Shown: positions 43,896 to 54,859 of the stretch, one piece after another | Layout: each line of letters begins with the position of its first letter | How positions within the stretch are numbered: the first letter of the stretch is position 1 | Origin: Pseudevernia furfuracea | Lineage: Eukaryota > Ascomycota > Lecanoromycetes > Lecanorales > Parmeliaceae | Assembly (NCBI GenBank): GCA_022315425.1 | Contig: JAIUPT010000042.1 | Location: 2,108,001 to 2,172,000 of the forward strand | Direction of reading: 5' to 3' | DNA: 64,000 bases | Position numbers and translations under genes: made by a program | The notes under the pieces: model-generated | What the model was told of the DNA's origin: nothing | Seen by the model: the letters and a program-made list of their open reading frames with translations, nothing else | Databases searched by the model: none

Positions 43896-44029
43896 CTTAC
43901 CTACCTTATTAGAGTATAGAGTACTCCGTAGAGTATGCCACTACCTTACCTACACTACCTTAGCTTGGTGTGATGCCAAGCCACTACGCTTTAGCGTGGG
44001 AGCTCATTTCTGGACAGCACGAGTAGCGG

Positions 44030-44582
44030 AATACTTTCGTCGGATAAGGAGGTTCCGCCGAAAGTATTTGATGAAGCAGCCTTTTAATTATTACTATTAC
44101 TATTATTATTATTGGCCTTTGATAAGAAATCCACCGAGTGTGCAAACTAAAGTTAAACTATGAAGCAATTACTCTAGTACTTGTTATCCGAGAGTCGCGC
44201 GTTGCATGAGATTGCACTATGATACTACCCTATCTAACTTGAATCATCAAACAATGTTTGACCCGAGATTATTGTGAACGTATAGCAAATAATGGTCTAT
44301 CTACCCGATATCCAATCCAACCTTGTGATTTGATCATTCGACCATACTTGAGAAAGTCACCGCCAGAAAAGCTCTGGACGAATTGCGCTGGTGTTTCGCG
44401 CCTCCGTCTATACGAGCTTGAAGTTGGATCAGACGTTTGTCTCCATACTGCAACACTCAAGCTAACCCAAGCTGTGCCACATGTGCCACAGATGGAATCA
44501 TATACTTCTGTCCTTCCCCATCAAGACCAAATTTTCTTGAACGTGAAAATTCAATATTACATGTGAGAATTCTCCTAGAGTG
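44030..44582. other. Intergenic region with a hairpin
   Basis: A perfect inverted repeat, AATACTTTCG (44030-44039) and CGAAAGTATT (44059-44068) with inner CGG/CCG pairs, lies directly beside the split inverted-repeat element. An ATT/ACT repeat (about 44095-44113) follows. No gene is seen before 44583. Confidence 0.55.
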
Positions 44583-47500
44583 ATGAAGCCCGTATCCTTT
44601 TCAAGGGGCGTCACCCTTCTTTGGTCCGTTTTTCTAATTTGTTCTACTCTCATCTCAGCTACCCCAAAACCACCGCATAGGCTGGAAGCTCGCCAGGCTC
44701 TGGCTTCGAGCACAGGAGCCGCAGCCGCCTACCAGGCCACTGTCAGCACGTCTAGCGGCGGTGCTGCTAGCCCCGTACCCATTGTTAACGTTCCTTTACT
44801 CCTGCCCTCACTCTCCGGATGTACGTCGGGTGACACAGGCACTGTCACCTTTACGTCAGAATTTGCCCACCACACCGGGTTTGAAACGATAGAGGAAGAT
44901 CAAGAGTTTTGGAACGATACGGGTACGGTTTGGGTGATCCAGGTGGTTTCTCCCGGCTATTGGGTTCAAGACCTTGGGCTCTTTAATGGAAACAACTCCG
45001 ACCTGGAAGATAGTAGTGCTATCAGTCTAGGTTCTAGCAGTTCGGTAATTGCAATAACGGTGCCTACGCATGGTTGTATCAGTAAGCACCTTGTATCGTC
45101 ATATCAATATTATCAGCTAGGGCCTCTGACACATAGTGCTTGCTCTCGTCAGTCTCGAGACCTGCGATCAGTTGGTCTGTTGAACCCACACAAACGACGT
45201 CAAACGTTGAATCAACATACACACTCAGCATTTCAGGCGAATATCCCTGCGCCTCAAATACCATTCTTAACTCTCCAGCTTCGCCTTCAAATTGTGATTA
45301 CAATCCCGCCGTGAGTTAGCTTCTGTTGTGGGAACGCAACTCAGCTGGATCAACTAAACGGACACAGTATGAATTGACAGCCGCCAATTGGCAAGCGCAA
45401 AACGTCGATCAGCTTTTGTACGAGTGGTGGTTCGATTACAGAGATGATACGTGTGATCCTGAGGACTTGGGAAGTTCGACTCTTCCTAAGAAACCTCCCC
45501 CGCCAGATACATCACAACCCTTGGTCAGAAAGTGCCTATGAAAATGCCAATTGAATTGACGCTGACCATTCTGGATAGCCGGCCCAGTTAGCGTACTGGG
45601 CTACCGGTTCGGAGAAGTTCGATTGTAGTTTGGGCAGTGACTCTTGTACCATCGGTTCAATCCCGTGCGAGCTTGGTAAATCATTAGAGAGGCGTGGCCG
45701 AGTGTCTTAGAACCCCCCATGACTGACCACTTGCAACAGTTGGTATACCTCCGTGGGCGTTCCTTGCGCTGAATGCTATGCAAAACCTGCAAAACACCAT
45801 GAATGCTATCTATGTAAATCCTCCTATCTTTGGCACAGTCAGACTGTTGGTCGGAAAGGCTAATGCGGACATGATAGGGGCAACTTGAAGCCGCTGTTCT
45901 TGAGAATACCTTACTAGCAGCGACCGCCCTTGATGCTTTCATTCCACCGCAAGTCTCAGCCGCGGAGCAAGGTATCCTCGCCCTTACCTTTATTGGTGCT
46001 CTTATTGGGGTGATGGGGATCTTTTGGACTTTAGTGGTTCCAGCAACGAAAGCTATAGAAGTGGCTATAGAAGAAGGCGCAGCAGACGCAGAAGGACCAC
46101 TAGCTGAAGCTGCTTCAGAGGATGATGAATCATGGGCAAGTGCATTATCTAATCAAGCCGTTGAAGAAGCGGAGGCAGAGGATCCAGATATAATCGAAGT
46201 GATTGGAGAGGGGAATGGTGGGGACGGTGGTGGCGGAGATGGAGGTGGTGAACCTGGAGCTGAAGGAGATGGAGAAGGTGGAAATGGAGGCTCAGAACCC
46301 TTACCCATTGTCCAGGGTCTTGGATCTCCAAAAAATGCGCCGAGCCAAGGCGCCGCAATTTATGGGTCTATACCTGGAGCTTTGGTAACAGCATCTGCGA
46401 GCACATGGTCAAAAATTATATCCAACTCCGAGTAAGGACGCGCTGACATTCGATCATGATGAATATTAATGACGGGAGATGTTACTGACGTCTTAATAGA
46501 AACGCTCTTACGGCGATAGCAGCTTATGACGATTTGCTTGCGCAAAATTGGAACTTTACGAAGTGGTCCATGGGTAACTACACCAATAATGTGTTTACCG
46601 AGCCCGATTTTTCCGCGATGCTGATGTAAGCTATCGATTGTCAGAACCATTTTTTTACGTCCAATTCTCACGTATTACATAGGGTGGCTCTCTTCGGAGG
46701 CGTCTACGCGGAGAATTTTACCACTTGGACTCTACCGGACATCGACGCCGCTTTGACTGCTGACATAACTTCTCGTATGATCAACAACATCTGGGGTCAA
46801 TCGCAGGTCTATGTGCAATTTACAAACCTCGAAGACGGTAGGGCTGCTTGTCATCCAGTATCATAAATGATATATATCTAACGAGATCCGTGATAGGTAA
46901 TACAACAACAAATTGCACTAAAGATCTTCACGGTCCCCAAAGCGCAAAATACTGTGCTGATGGCGGAGTATATTATCTTCAACAAATAGCCGTCCAGGCG
47001 GGTGGCGGGGCTGTATTACCAATGGTACAAGAGCCACAGGGTTTCAATGCTCTGGAAGACGTTGCAATTGAACCTCAAGTAAGCATCGAGTCCGTTTTCC
47101 TCAATCGATGTATCTCAACTGATCCGTGTGACCCTTGGCAAGTGGTTGACTGCTGCGTCTGCGAGACTTTATAGACAATGTAAGCAAATTACACAAACGA
47201 ATCTACTGCCTAATTCGTATCGATTGGGGATGTTGGAAGCAGAAGGCTGATGTAAAGAAAACGTGCAGCTGGCTTAGGGATCAACCTTACGGATGCATAT
47301 GCGTTCACAGACGCGATCAGTGCTCTTATCGCAGACAACAATGAGTCTCCTAGCACGTTGATCGGCCAGGTACGGACTTGCGGAAACGTCGGAGCCCTTG
47401 AAGCTAATATTGGCGATAGCTGCCCGGCGAATGGACTTTCCCCGTCTGCGACGGCGGCAAAAACTATTATGGGTATGATTGGTCGGCCAGCACCCAGACC

Positions 47501-47827
47501 ACTGCCACTGGAGGCCTACAGATGGACACCGCCTTCGGTGGAATTCTTCACCAATGGGTTCCGTGCGGGTGTGGATATCAGGGCAATGAGACGGCCCTCT
47601 GGTGGGCGGGAATGGGTGGTACTAACATGTCGAGGGTCACGCAGCTCAACATTGTCGCCTCCTGTTATAGAACCATGGAAATGAACAACAACCAAGGCTG
47701 GCTCAATCTCCCCGGCGGGCCCCCACCTAGCGGGAAAATCGTATTCGACTCGGATTCACTCATGTCAATAACCTACAAACCGACATCCGCAACGCCCGTT
47801 CCGCAAAGTCCGCCATGGTACGTCTGA
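44583..47827 (+). CDS. Large single-pass membrane protein, 12 exons, unknown family
   Basis: Exons: 44583-45081, 45153-45310, 45368-45523, 45579-45675, 45740-45813, 45878-46431, 46500-46625, 46683-46837, 46897-47078, 47143-47179, 47269-47369, 47420-47827; 848 residues. Every join keeps frame and produces protein-like sequence, for example CDYNPA-YELTAANWQ, IPCEL-VGIPPWAFLA and STLIGQ-LPGEWTFPVC. The N terminus has a signal peptide (WSVFLICSTLIS). A hydrophobic segment at about residues 360-382 (GILALTFIGALIGVMGIFW) is followed by an acidic and then Gly-rich linker (GEGNGGDGGGGDGGG). The second extracellular-like half is Cys- and Trp-containing (CDGGKNYYGYDWS, VPCGCGYQGNET) with NxT/S sites. 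I do not recognise the family with certainty; similar architecture occurs in uncharacterised Pezizomycotina proteins. The 37-nt exon 10 is the weakest element. Confidence 0.65.
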
Positions 47828-49364
47828 ATGTGGGTTGGGAAGTAGAGCGGTGGTTCAGGCATGCGGTGTTGGCCCGCAATTCGCACTGGCGCACTTGCGT
47901 CGAGCGTGAGGACATGGATTGTTTCGGCAGCAAATATTACTGGGCATTATAGCATTCCACATAGAAGAAATCAAGTACTCGGTTTCCACGGTTTCCAAGC
48001 ATGATTTTCTTGGGGAATGGAGTGCCAAGAATGGCAAGAATTTCGGGCAGAGTGGCCCTAGAGCTATGAGCGTTTTGGGCTCAACGCGCATGTCGGGGCG
48101 GGACCTTTGGTGGGACATATCCACATAGGGGGCAGAGCCCCCCGTACGATAGGTCCCTCTTGCTCCGGCATGAGGCTATGGTGCCATCATTTTGGGGTAG
48201 AGCCCCCGGAGCAAAGGCCCTATCGCCCACAGGCTGGAAACCCAGAAGCTTTTATTCAAGCCCCGAACGCCTTGAACAGTACGCCCAAGCAAGCGTGACT
48301 AGTCATACAGGCCTGAAATGAATGGAATCATTTCCGTAGCGTGAATGGAATTCGATTCCTAATGTTAGAGTCTAGAGAGTCCGTATATAGCTCGGGCGAA
48401 AGTACCCTGGCGCCGGCCCTGACACACCCTGTATACCAAGAATGATCCTGCGAACATCAGACGAAAGAACACATATACACGAAAGATGTTTTGAGATGAA
48501 CGGGAATGCCCTGGACACCTGCAAGAAGCCTTGCAACGTTTACCGTGGTCCTAAGAAAAATGCTCTGAGGAGGCTTCTCCTAGGCGAGGGCGTTGCCTCT
48601 CTAGCCGTGATAGCTAGGCCTATCATCACTCCCTTCTGCCTGTGGAATACTCTTTCCTAGAAGAGACTTCTTCGGAGGATAACCCCTAGGATCACGGTAA
48701 GATGGGACACTGAGACATCGGATCCCGTCGTCTGGCTTGTAAAAACCCAAATACTCTACCCTAGATAAAAAAATTTACTTGCCGATTGGCGCTGGGCTCC
48801 TATCCTAGACTCATCAGAACTGTAAAAATGCAAGACTGATATCATTGCCTTGGACTTCGAGGAGCGCAATGAACAATTGTGGAGGTAATACGTTCCTCTA
48901 AGAATGACAGACGTTGTCACAGCGCAGAGGCAAGCCACCCCATTGAACGCGACCGACTCGAGATTTTCTTGTATACAAATATAACCAGGCCTACTATCCA
49001 ATGGAACGTAGAGAAATTTACCTCCCCCCCCCGGGCGGAGACCCCCACACTACACATCCGATGCCCCAGGTCAAGATTGGAGGCGAGAGTTCCAGATCGC
49101 GCTGTTCATTGGATAACACTGGGCTACAGAGAGAGGCTAATAAGAAAAAATGAAACACATCAACGGTTCCAAACCAGTGATGCGCCCGACACCTGAGCCG
49201 TTGATGCCAGAAGCTCATCACTGAGATGGGGCTGGAGAGCTTCGAACGTGGTGTGAAATCGGATGCAGTTCTTTAGGCAGTTTGAGACTAGGAAACACTC
49301 CCATTCCTTTTTCCCCCTTTCACGTGGTGTTGACCCTTTGAATTCGAATGAAGGAAAATAAACT
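47828..49364. other. Intergenic region with two GGGGYAGAGCCCC palindromes
   Basis: 1.5 kb without a supported gene. Short palindromes GGGGGCAGAGCCCCC (48128-48142) and GGGGTAGAGCCCC (48194-48206) lie 66 bp apart. A frame at 48442-48660 has no motifs. It may be an old transposon remnant, but no ends were found. Confidence 0.45.
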
Positions 49365-52300
49365 TCAAAGGTCCATTGTAAACAGTTCACGGCTTCTCTC
49401 CGGTATGGATCCACTCTCAATCTCCACGGCCTTTTCGGCTTGTCCATTTTTTCGATAAATCCAGGCGAGCACCTGCTGCGAAGCAAGTCGAGAAGGATGA
49501 TCTTCGGCTAGCTTTTCTTTTTGAATCTTGACGACATGCTCAAGGAGCTTGATGGCTTCGCTGACTTGTCCATTTGCATTATAAGCCCTAGCGAGCTCAT
49601 GCTGCGAAGCAAGTCGATCAGGATGATCTTCGACTAGCTTTTCTTTTTGAATCTTGACGACATGCTCAAGGAGCTTGATGGCTTCGCTGACTTGTCCATT
49701 TGCATTATAAGCCCTAGCGAGCTCATGCTGCGAAGCAAGTCGAGAAGGATGATCTTCGACTAGCTTTTCTTTTTGAATCTTGACGACATGCTCAAGGAGC
49801 TTGATGACTTCGCTGACTTGTTCATTTGCATTATAAGCCCTAGCGAGCTCATGCTGCGAAGCAAGTCGATCAGGATGATCTTCGGCTAGCTTTTCTTTTT
49901 GAATCTTGACGACATGCTCAAGGAGCTTGATGGCTTCGCTGACTTGTTCATTTGCATTATAAGCGCTAGCGAGCTCATGCTGCGAAGCAAGTCGAGAAGG
50001 ATGATCTTCGACTAGCTTTTCTTTTTGAATCTTGACGACATGCTCAAGAAGCTTGATGGCTTCGCTGACTTGTTCATTTGCATTATAAGCTCTAGCGAGC
50101 TCATGCTGCGAAGCAAGTCGATTAGAATGATCTTCGGCTAGCTTTTCTTTTTTAATCTTGACGACATGCTCAAGGAGCTTGATGGCTTCGCTGACTTGTT
50201 CATTTGCATTATAAGCCCTAGCGAGCTCATGCTGCGAAGCAAGTCGATCAGGATGATCTTCGGCTAGCTTTTCTTTTTGAATCTTGACGACATGCTCAAG
50301 GAGCTTGATGGCTTCGCTGACTTGTCCATTTGCATTATAAGCCCTAGCGAGCTCATGCTGCGAAGCAAGTCGATCAGGATGATCTTCGGCTAGCTTTTCT
50401 TTTTGAATCTTGACGACATGCTCAAGGAGCTTGATGGCTTCGCTGACTTGTCCATTTGCATTATAAGCCCTAGCGAGCTCATGCTGCGAAGCAAGTCGAT
50501 CAGGATGATCTTCGACTAGCTTTTCTTTTTGAATCTTGACGACATGCTCAAGGAGCTTGATGGCTTCGCTGACTTGTCCATTTGCATTATAAGCGCTAGC
50601 GAGCGCATGCTGAGAAATAAGTCGAGAAGGATGATCTTCGGCTAGCTTTTCTTTTTGAATCTTGACGACATGCTCAAGGAGCTTGATGGCTTCGCTGACT
50701 TGTCCATTTGCATTATAAGCCCTAGCGAGCTCATGCTGCGAAGCAAGTCGAGAAGGATGATCTTCGGCTAGCTTTTCTTTTTCAATCTTGACGATATGCT
50801 CAAGGAGCTTGATGGCTTCGCTGGTTTGTTTATTGTCATTATAAGCGCTAGCGAGCGCATGCTGAAAAATAAGTCGAGAAGGATGATCTTCGGCTAGCTT
50901 TTCTTTTTGAATCTTGACGACATGCTCAAGGAGCTTGATGGCTTCGCTGACTTGTCCATTTGCATTATAAGCCCTAGCGAGCTCATGCTGCGAAGCAAGT
51001 CGAGAAGGATGATCTTCGACTAGCTTTTCTTTTTCAATCTTGACGATATGCTCAAGGAGCTTGATGGCTTCGCTGGTTTGTTTATTGTCATTATAAGCTC
51101 TAGCGAGCGCATGCTGAGAAATAAGTCGATCAGGATGATCTTCGGCTAGCTTTTCTTGAATTTTCACAACATGCTCGAGCGTCTTTGTGGCCTTTTTGAC
51201 GTCTCCACAGTTTAGTAAGCACATACCGTAAAGACGTCTAATGTGCCCACCATATGAAAATTTGGTCCAAGACTGATCCGCCTTGAAGAAACACGTCTGA
51301 AGCATCTCAATCACCGCCTTATCAGCTCGTAAAGTATGCAGAACCCAGCTCAGTCGATAGAATGACTGATGGAGATTGAATTTGTTGCGGTTAAGGTAAT
51401 TATCAGGTGAAGACTTCTCGATCAACTCGATATGAGGCTGGAGCTGCACCCACAAAGCTTCCTGCTTGTAAGGACTTTTGATCGAACAACACAGGACAGC
51501 GAGTGCGCCCAGCCAAGTGCTTGTGCGATTATTCTGCTTCTCCAGGCGGTCTCTAGCCCACATATGCGTGACCGGATGCATTCTTGTTATGTGTGCGTTC
51601 GAGTCGAGTACAACAATGGAGAGAGAGGCGAGCAAAGATTGAGCCTCGCGAAGGGATATCGTGTCGAAGTCTTGAGACGAACCTTGCCGCATAAAACTTG
51701 GGAGATGAGATATGTGCCAAGATGAAAGGTCGTATATGCGCTCTTCTGTATTCGGCTGTACGCCAAGACGAAGTTTGCTCGAGTTCCGCCATGCCTCTTC
51801 GAACGCCGTTTCTGGAAAGTTTGTAAAATTCATGAAAGCATAACAGTTGAGTAGCTCAAGTGCATCTGTCGCAATCTGATCTCTGCGATCGCTCAGGTAA
51901 GTAGCTGAGACCTCAAAGGTGGCGTAGACATCGCCGTATCGCGGTCTTTCCAGGCCGGGTGAAATTGCTAAAACTCGTTGTCGCTGTTTCTTGAACGTCT
52001 CCGCGTAATCTCCAAGATCACAGATTCCTTGGCTAATGGATGCTCCAGCCAGAACGATTGCGAGGGCATGGCGGCCCAAAAGATCTACGATATTCCGAGA
52101 CTCAACATCGTGAGTGGTGTACAAGCTCAAGTCGGTCTTAGAGGCTTTGAAGAGAAGCTCGACCGCTGTTTCTTCACTAAGACTTTCGTAGTGGTCCTTC
52201 CCAGCCGTCTGGAGATTTGCACATCTTGGGACGCGTGAAGTTATTAGGACGTGTCCTTTTGATGTGGTAGGTAGATATAAACTGTAGTCAAGAGTTGGAT

Positions 52301-54000
52301 CATCGGCGTTGTCTAAAATGAGCAACCAAGAGTGAGAGGTCTCTTGGAGCCACGATCTGGCACCTTTGAAGCTCTTGTCGTATAGGTCGCACTTCTCGGC
52401 AATATCCACAAAACCGTGGTTAAGTGAATTTTCGCTGCTCGCATCAAGCCAAAAGACACCCCAAAACCTAAGAACTAATCAGCTTAGGCAGTCTAATTAA
52501 CCATGCGGTATCTTACTCGGTGCGGTTATCGTACGCGAACTTTAGAGCCACTTCGCTCTTCCCGGCCCCCCCTAAACCATAGATCACATATATCTTTGAC
52601 CCTGTGGCCTGCGAGACTGTCGAATGAGAGGGGGATAGTGATTGCTGAAGATTCTTGATCTCCTTCTCTCGGCCAGTAAACACTGTATTTACTCGTCGAG
52701 AAATCATAAAATGCTCATTATGGATGTTTACAGCTAAGTTGAACGTATTCGTTAGAGAAAAAGGTCGAAATTATGTAGGCTGTTTTACTGCCCAGGAAGA
52801 TATCTTACCTTCTCGTTGAGCAAGAGTAATTCTTTTTGCTTCGCCCACCATTTCCTTGATTGTACTACTGACCAGCTCGAAGTTCGCGTCGTTAGGGCCG
52901 AGAAACTTGTTCATCATCACATGGGCCGCGTCAAGCTGTTGTTTTGGAAGGTTCAAGAAGCACGCAGAGTCTTCTTCGACGAGCTATGCAACATCAGTTT
53001 CGATTAGCTATACTCCGTGGGTAAAACAAGGCGTCTCACAATCATCTTTGTCTTTGTCCAGGATTTTGTTAACCAGGCTGGAAGAATTGCGTTGGCTAAC
53101 TGACTGGGTTTGGATTCCCAGAAGAACTTCGTCATTGTCTGCATTGGGGGAGCTGCAATCATTTTGACGAATCGCTCTGATGTCTCACGTAGTACTTTAG
53201 TACTGCCATCGAGATCTTGGATCAGCGTCGGTGAAGGGTTTTCGTTGAGAATACCCGCTAGCATGACTCTCCACTGTGCAGCCGTTCCGGCGCGTGTGCC
53301 TTGCAGTGGAGACCCGAGAAAAATTACCCCGGATGTTGCAACGACCAATTTCTGATACTTGCTTCCTTTGATATTGGCAATCTCGAGAGCCTAAGGGCCT
53401 TTAGTAATCAACTTTCTTGAGCTTTATAACAGACTCAACCTGACCTTCGTGACAATGAGGCCTCCAAAGCATGAAGCTATGAAAATGAGCGGTCTTGGGT
53501 GCGTGCTTCCCTATACCGAAAATCAGAGAGTTCATCCAAAAGCGTAGTGATTCTACCTCGTCCCGCTGGCTTTGGAGCTTACTCAAGAGAATATCTGCCA
53601 CGTCCTGTATACGTACAACAGGCGCATTCTTGTAGTAACTGGAATTCCAATCGAAGGTGAATATGTTGGCGGAGGGAACGACATGGGGCAGCATGTCATC
53701 GTCACTGAGCCAATTGACCCGTGGTCTTTGGGTACCACATGCTTGGTTTCCTATAGCTTCCCATGTCTTGGGAGAGGTAGTTCCAAGACCATGTATAGCA
53801 ATGATACTAAAGATGGGTCAGTGGCAATTCAGCGTCAATTGTGGAATGCTCATACTCTGCGGATATGTCATCTTGGCTGATACGAGAAGAGGAGACTCGA
53901 AGTAAGCGACCATTGGGAACATCGGACTGGTTTGCAATTATCAGTATGAAAACGGAGCTAATACGTATCATTGGAAAAAGAACGCGTTACTCACCGCCAT
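49365..54000 (-). CDS. NLR/STAND receptor: alpha/beta-hydrolase, NB-ARC, TPR array
   Basis: Eight exons: 54000-53995, 53926-53856, 53806-53557, 53510-53445, 53390-53040, 52983-52809, 52733-52517 and 52467-49365; 1412 residues. All joins are in frame, e.g. SAD-IIAIHGLG, QRDE-GSTHPRPLIFIASC and NRTE-FWGVFWLDAS. Residues ~27-240 form a SesB-like hydrolase with the oxyanion motif AIHGLG (H31) but Cys instead of Ser in the nucleophile elbow (ASCFGG, C123). NB-ARC: P-loop YGLGGAGKS (~358-366), Walker B LLILDNADDP, RNBS-like VLITSRV. Fourteen ~42-residue TPR units occupy about residues 800-1385. Fungal NLRs of this layout control non-self recognition and programmed cell death: ligand binding at the repeats drives NB-ARC oligomerisation and activates the N-terminal effector. 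That role is inferred from family. The 6-nt first exon is the least certain part. Confidence 0.85.
49455..51200 (-). repeat. In-frame 126-bp tandem repeats coding TPRs
   Basis: Fourteen consecutive units of ~126 bp (42 codons), nearly identical at the DNA level. Consensus peptide pieces are EAIKLLEHVVKIQKEKL, EDHPSRLASQHELARAY and NANGQVS. Variation is concentrated at a few positions: A/V before EDH, S/D/N before RL, G/E before QVS. Units 1-2 and 3-4 share a distinct pair type (NDNKQTS followed by HIVKIEKEKL), pointing to duplication of two-unit blocks. Confidence 0.92.
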
Positions 54001-54859
54001 CAGACTAGTCTCTTCAAGCGCGTGAACTTAAGTGGGTAATGGTACGTTTGCTTGATTTTGAAATTTGAGTTTGTCTAGATACAGTATGTATTTTAATTTG
54101 TAGGCATTATTGTAAGGTCAAAAAGAAAGAATCCTGGAAGTGGGGTTTTGAAAGTTACGGGGCCACATTCAGCAGGGAGAGCCTTATGGAGAGCTGATAA
54201 GGCTCTCCCTGCTAATTGGTTCGCTCACCACTATTAGGCCCGCACCTTTAGCTCTAAGCGAGCGCCAGTTTAGTTGCACGTAGATGCTTCTAGCCCTCTT
54301 ACAGAAGAGAATCTTACTATTTTACCGTACCTAACCAATATGTTAGTGTAATCTTGCTACCTCTTAGGGAAATTGGTGAAATGATAGCCTTCATCTCTAA
54401 ACGAGTTTGTCTTATACTATGCCACCCGCTCCTAAACGTAGATGGACTTTACCCGGTGGACGGCGAGCGGGGCCTGATTCACCCGTCTTGCGCGCACTTT
54501 GGTCGTCTTCTATCATTGAAGCATGGACCAGGCGAAGTTCGGCTACTCTGGAGATTATTCTTAGTAATTCTGAGGCCCGCGGTTAGCGTATCTTGCACCC
54601 CATTCTTTTCAATGAAGAGCAGACCCTACAGGCCAATTTTCGTTAAAGCTACAGCTTCCCGAACCACTTGGCTCATCACAATGAAGCACGAAATTGGTGA
54701 TCGCAAGTACGGTTTCAAGTAGTGTAGCGACAAAGAGAGTTGAGTAGCAAGGCTTTGCGCACAACGATGAACATCCCGAGGTCCCTCTCTCCTCAGAAGT
54801 CGAGCTTAACAAGCAGCTAGAATGAGAAGCTATGGCACAGTATATTAACATTCGCCGAA
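54001..54859. other. NLR upstream region with a long palindrome
   Basis: Contains the NLR promoter and a perfect 17-bp inverted repeat (54171-54187 and 54197-54213, AGCAGGGAGAGCCTTAT arms, 9-nt spacer). No intact gene is seen; a frame at 54354-54722 has no motifs. Confidence 0.5.
54171..54213. repeat. Perfect 17-bp palindrome
   Basis: Arms AGCAGGGAGAGCCTTAT and its reverse complement, separated by GGAGAGCTG. It could be a hairpin terminus of a foldback element, a cruciform site or a regulatory palindrome about 170 bp upstream of the NLR start. Confidence 0.85.

Larger units (their letters stand above)
37990..44029. mobile_element. Small inverted-repeat element split by a copia insertion
   Basis: Positions 37990-38034 (CCGTACTCGTGCTGTCCAGA...) are repeated in inverted orientation at 43984-44029 with a few mismatches and one 1-nt indel. 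Removing the retrotransposon and one copy of its 5-bp target duplication leaves an element of about 209 bp with ~45-bp inverted ends and no coding capacity, that is, MITE-like. Its own target duplication is not clear. Confidence 0.7.

Noticed and set aside
45640..45715. tRNA-like phrases GGTTCAATCCC and GCGTGGCCGAGTG
   Set aside because: They are in reversed order for a tRNA and lie across an exon and intron of the 12-exon gene; no cloverleaf can be drawn.
49455..51200. Regular tandem repeats that could suggest a CRISPR or satellite array
   Set aside because: Units are 126 bp, contiguous without spacers, and keep one open frame coding TPR motifs inside an NLR gene; the genome is fungal.
54354..54722. 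122-residue plus-strand frame upstream of the DUF6601-like remnant
   Set aside because: No recognisable motif and atypical composition; could not be linked to the remnant by splicing.
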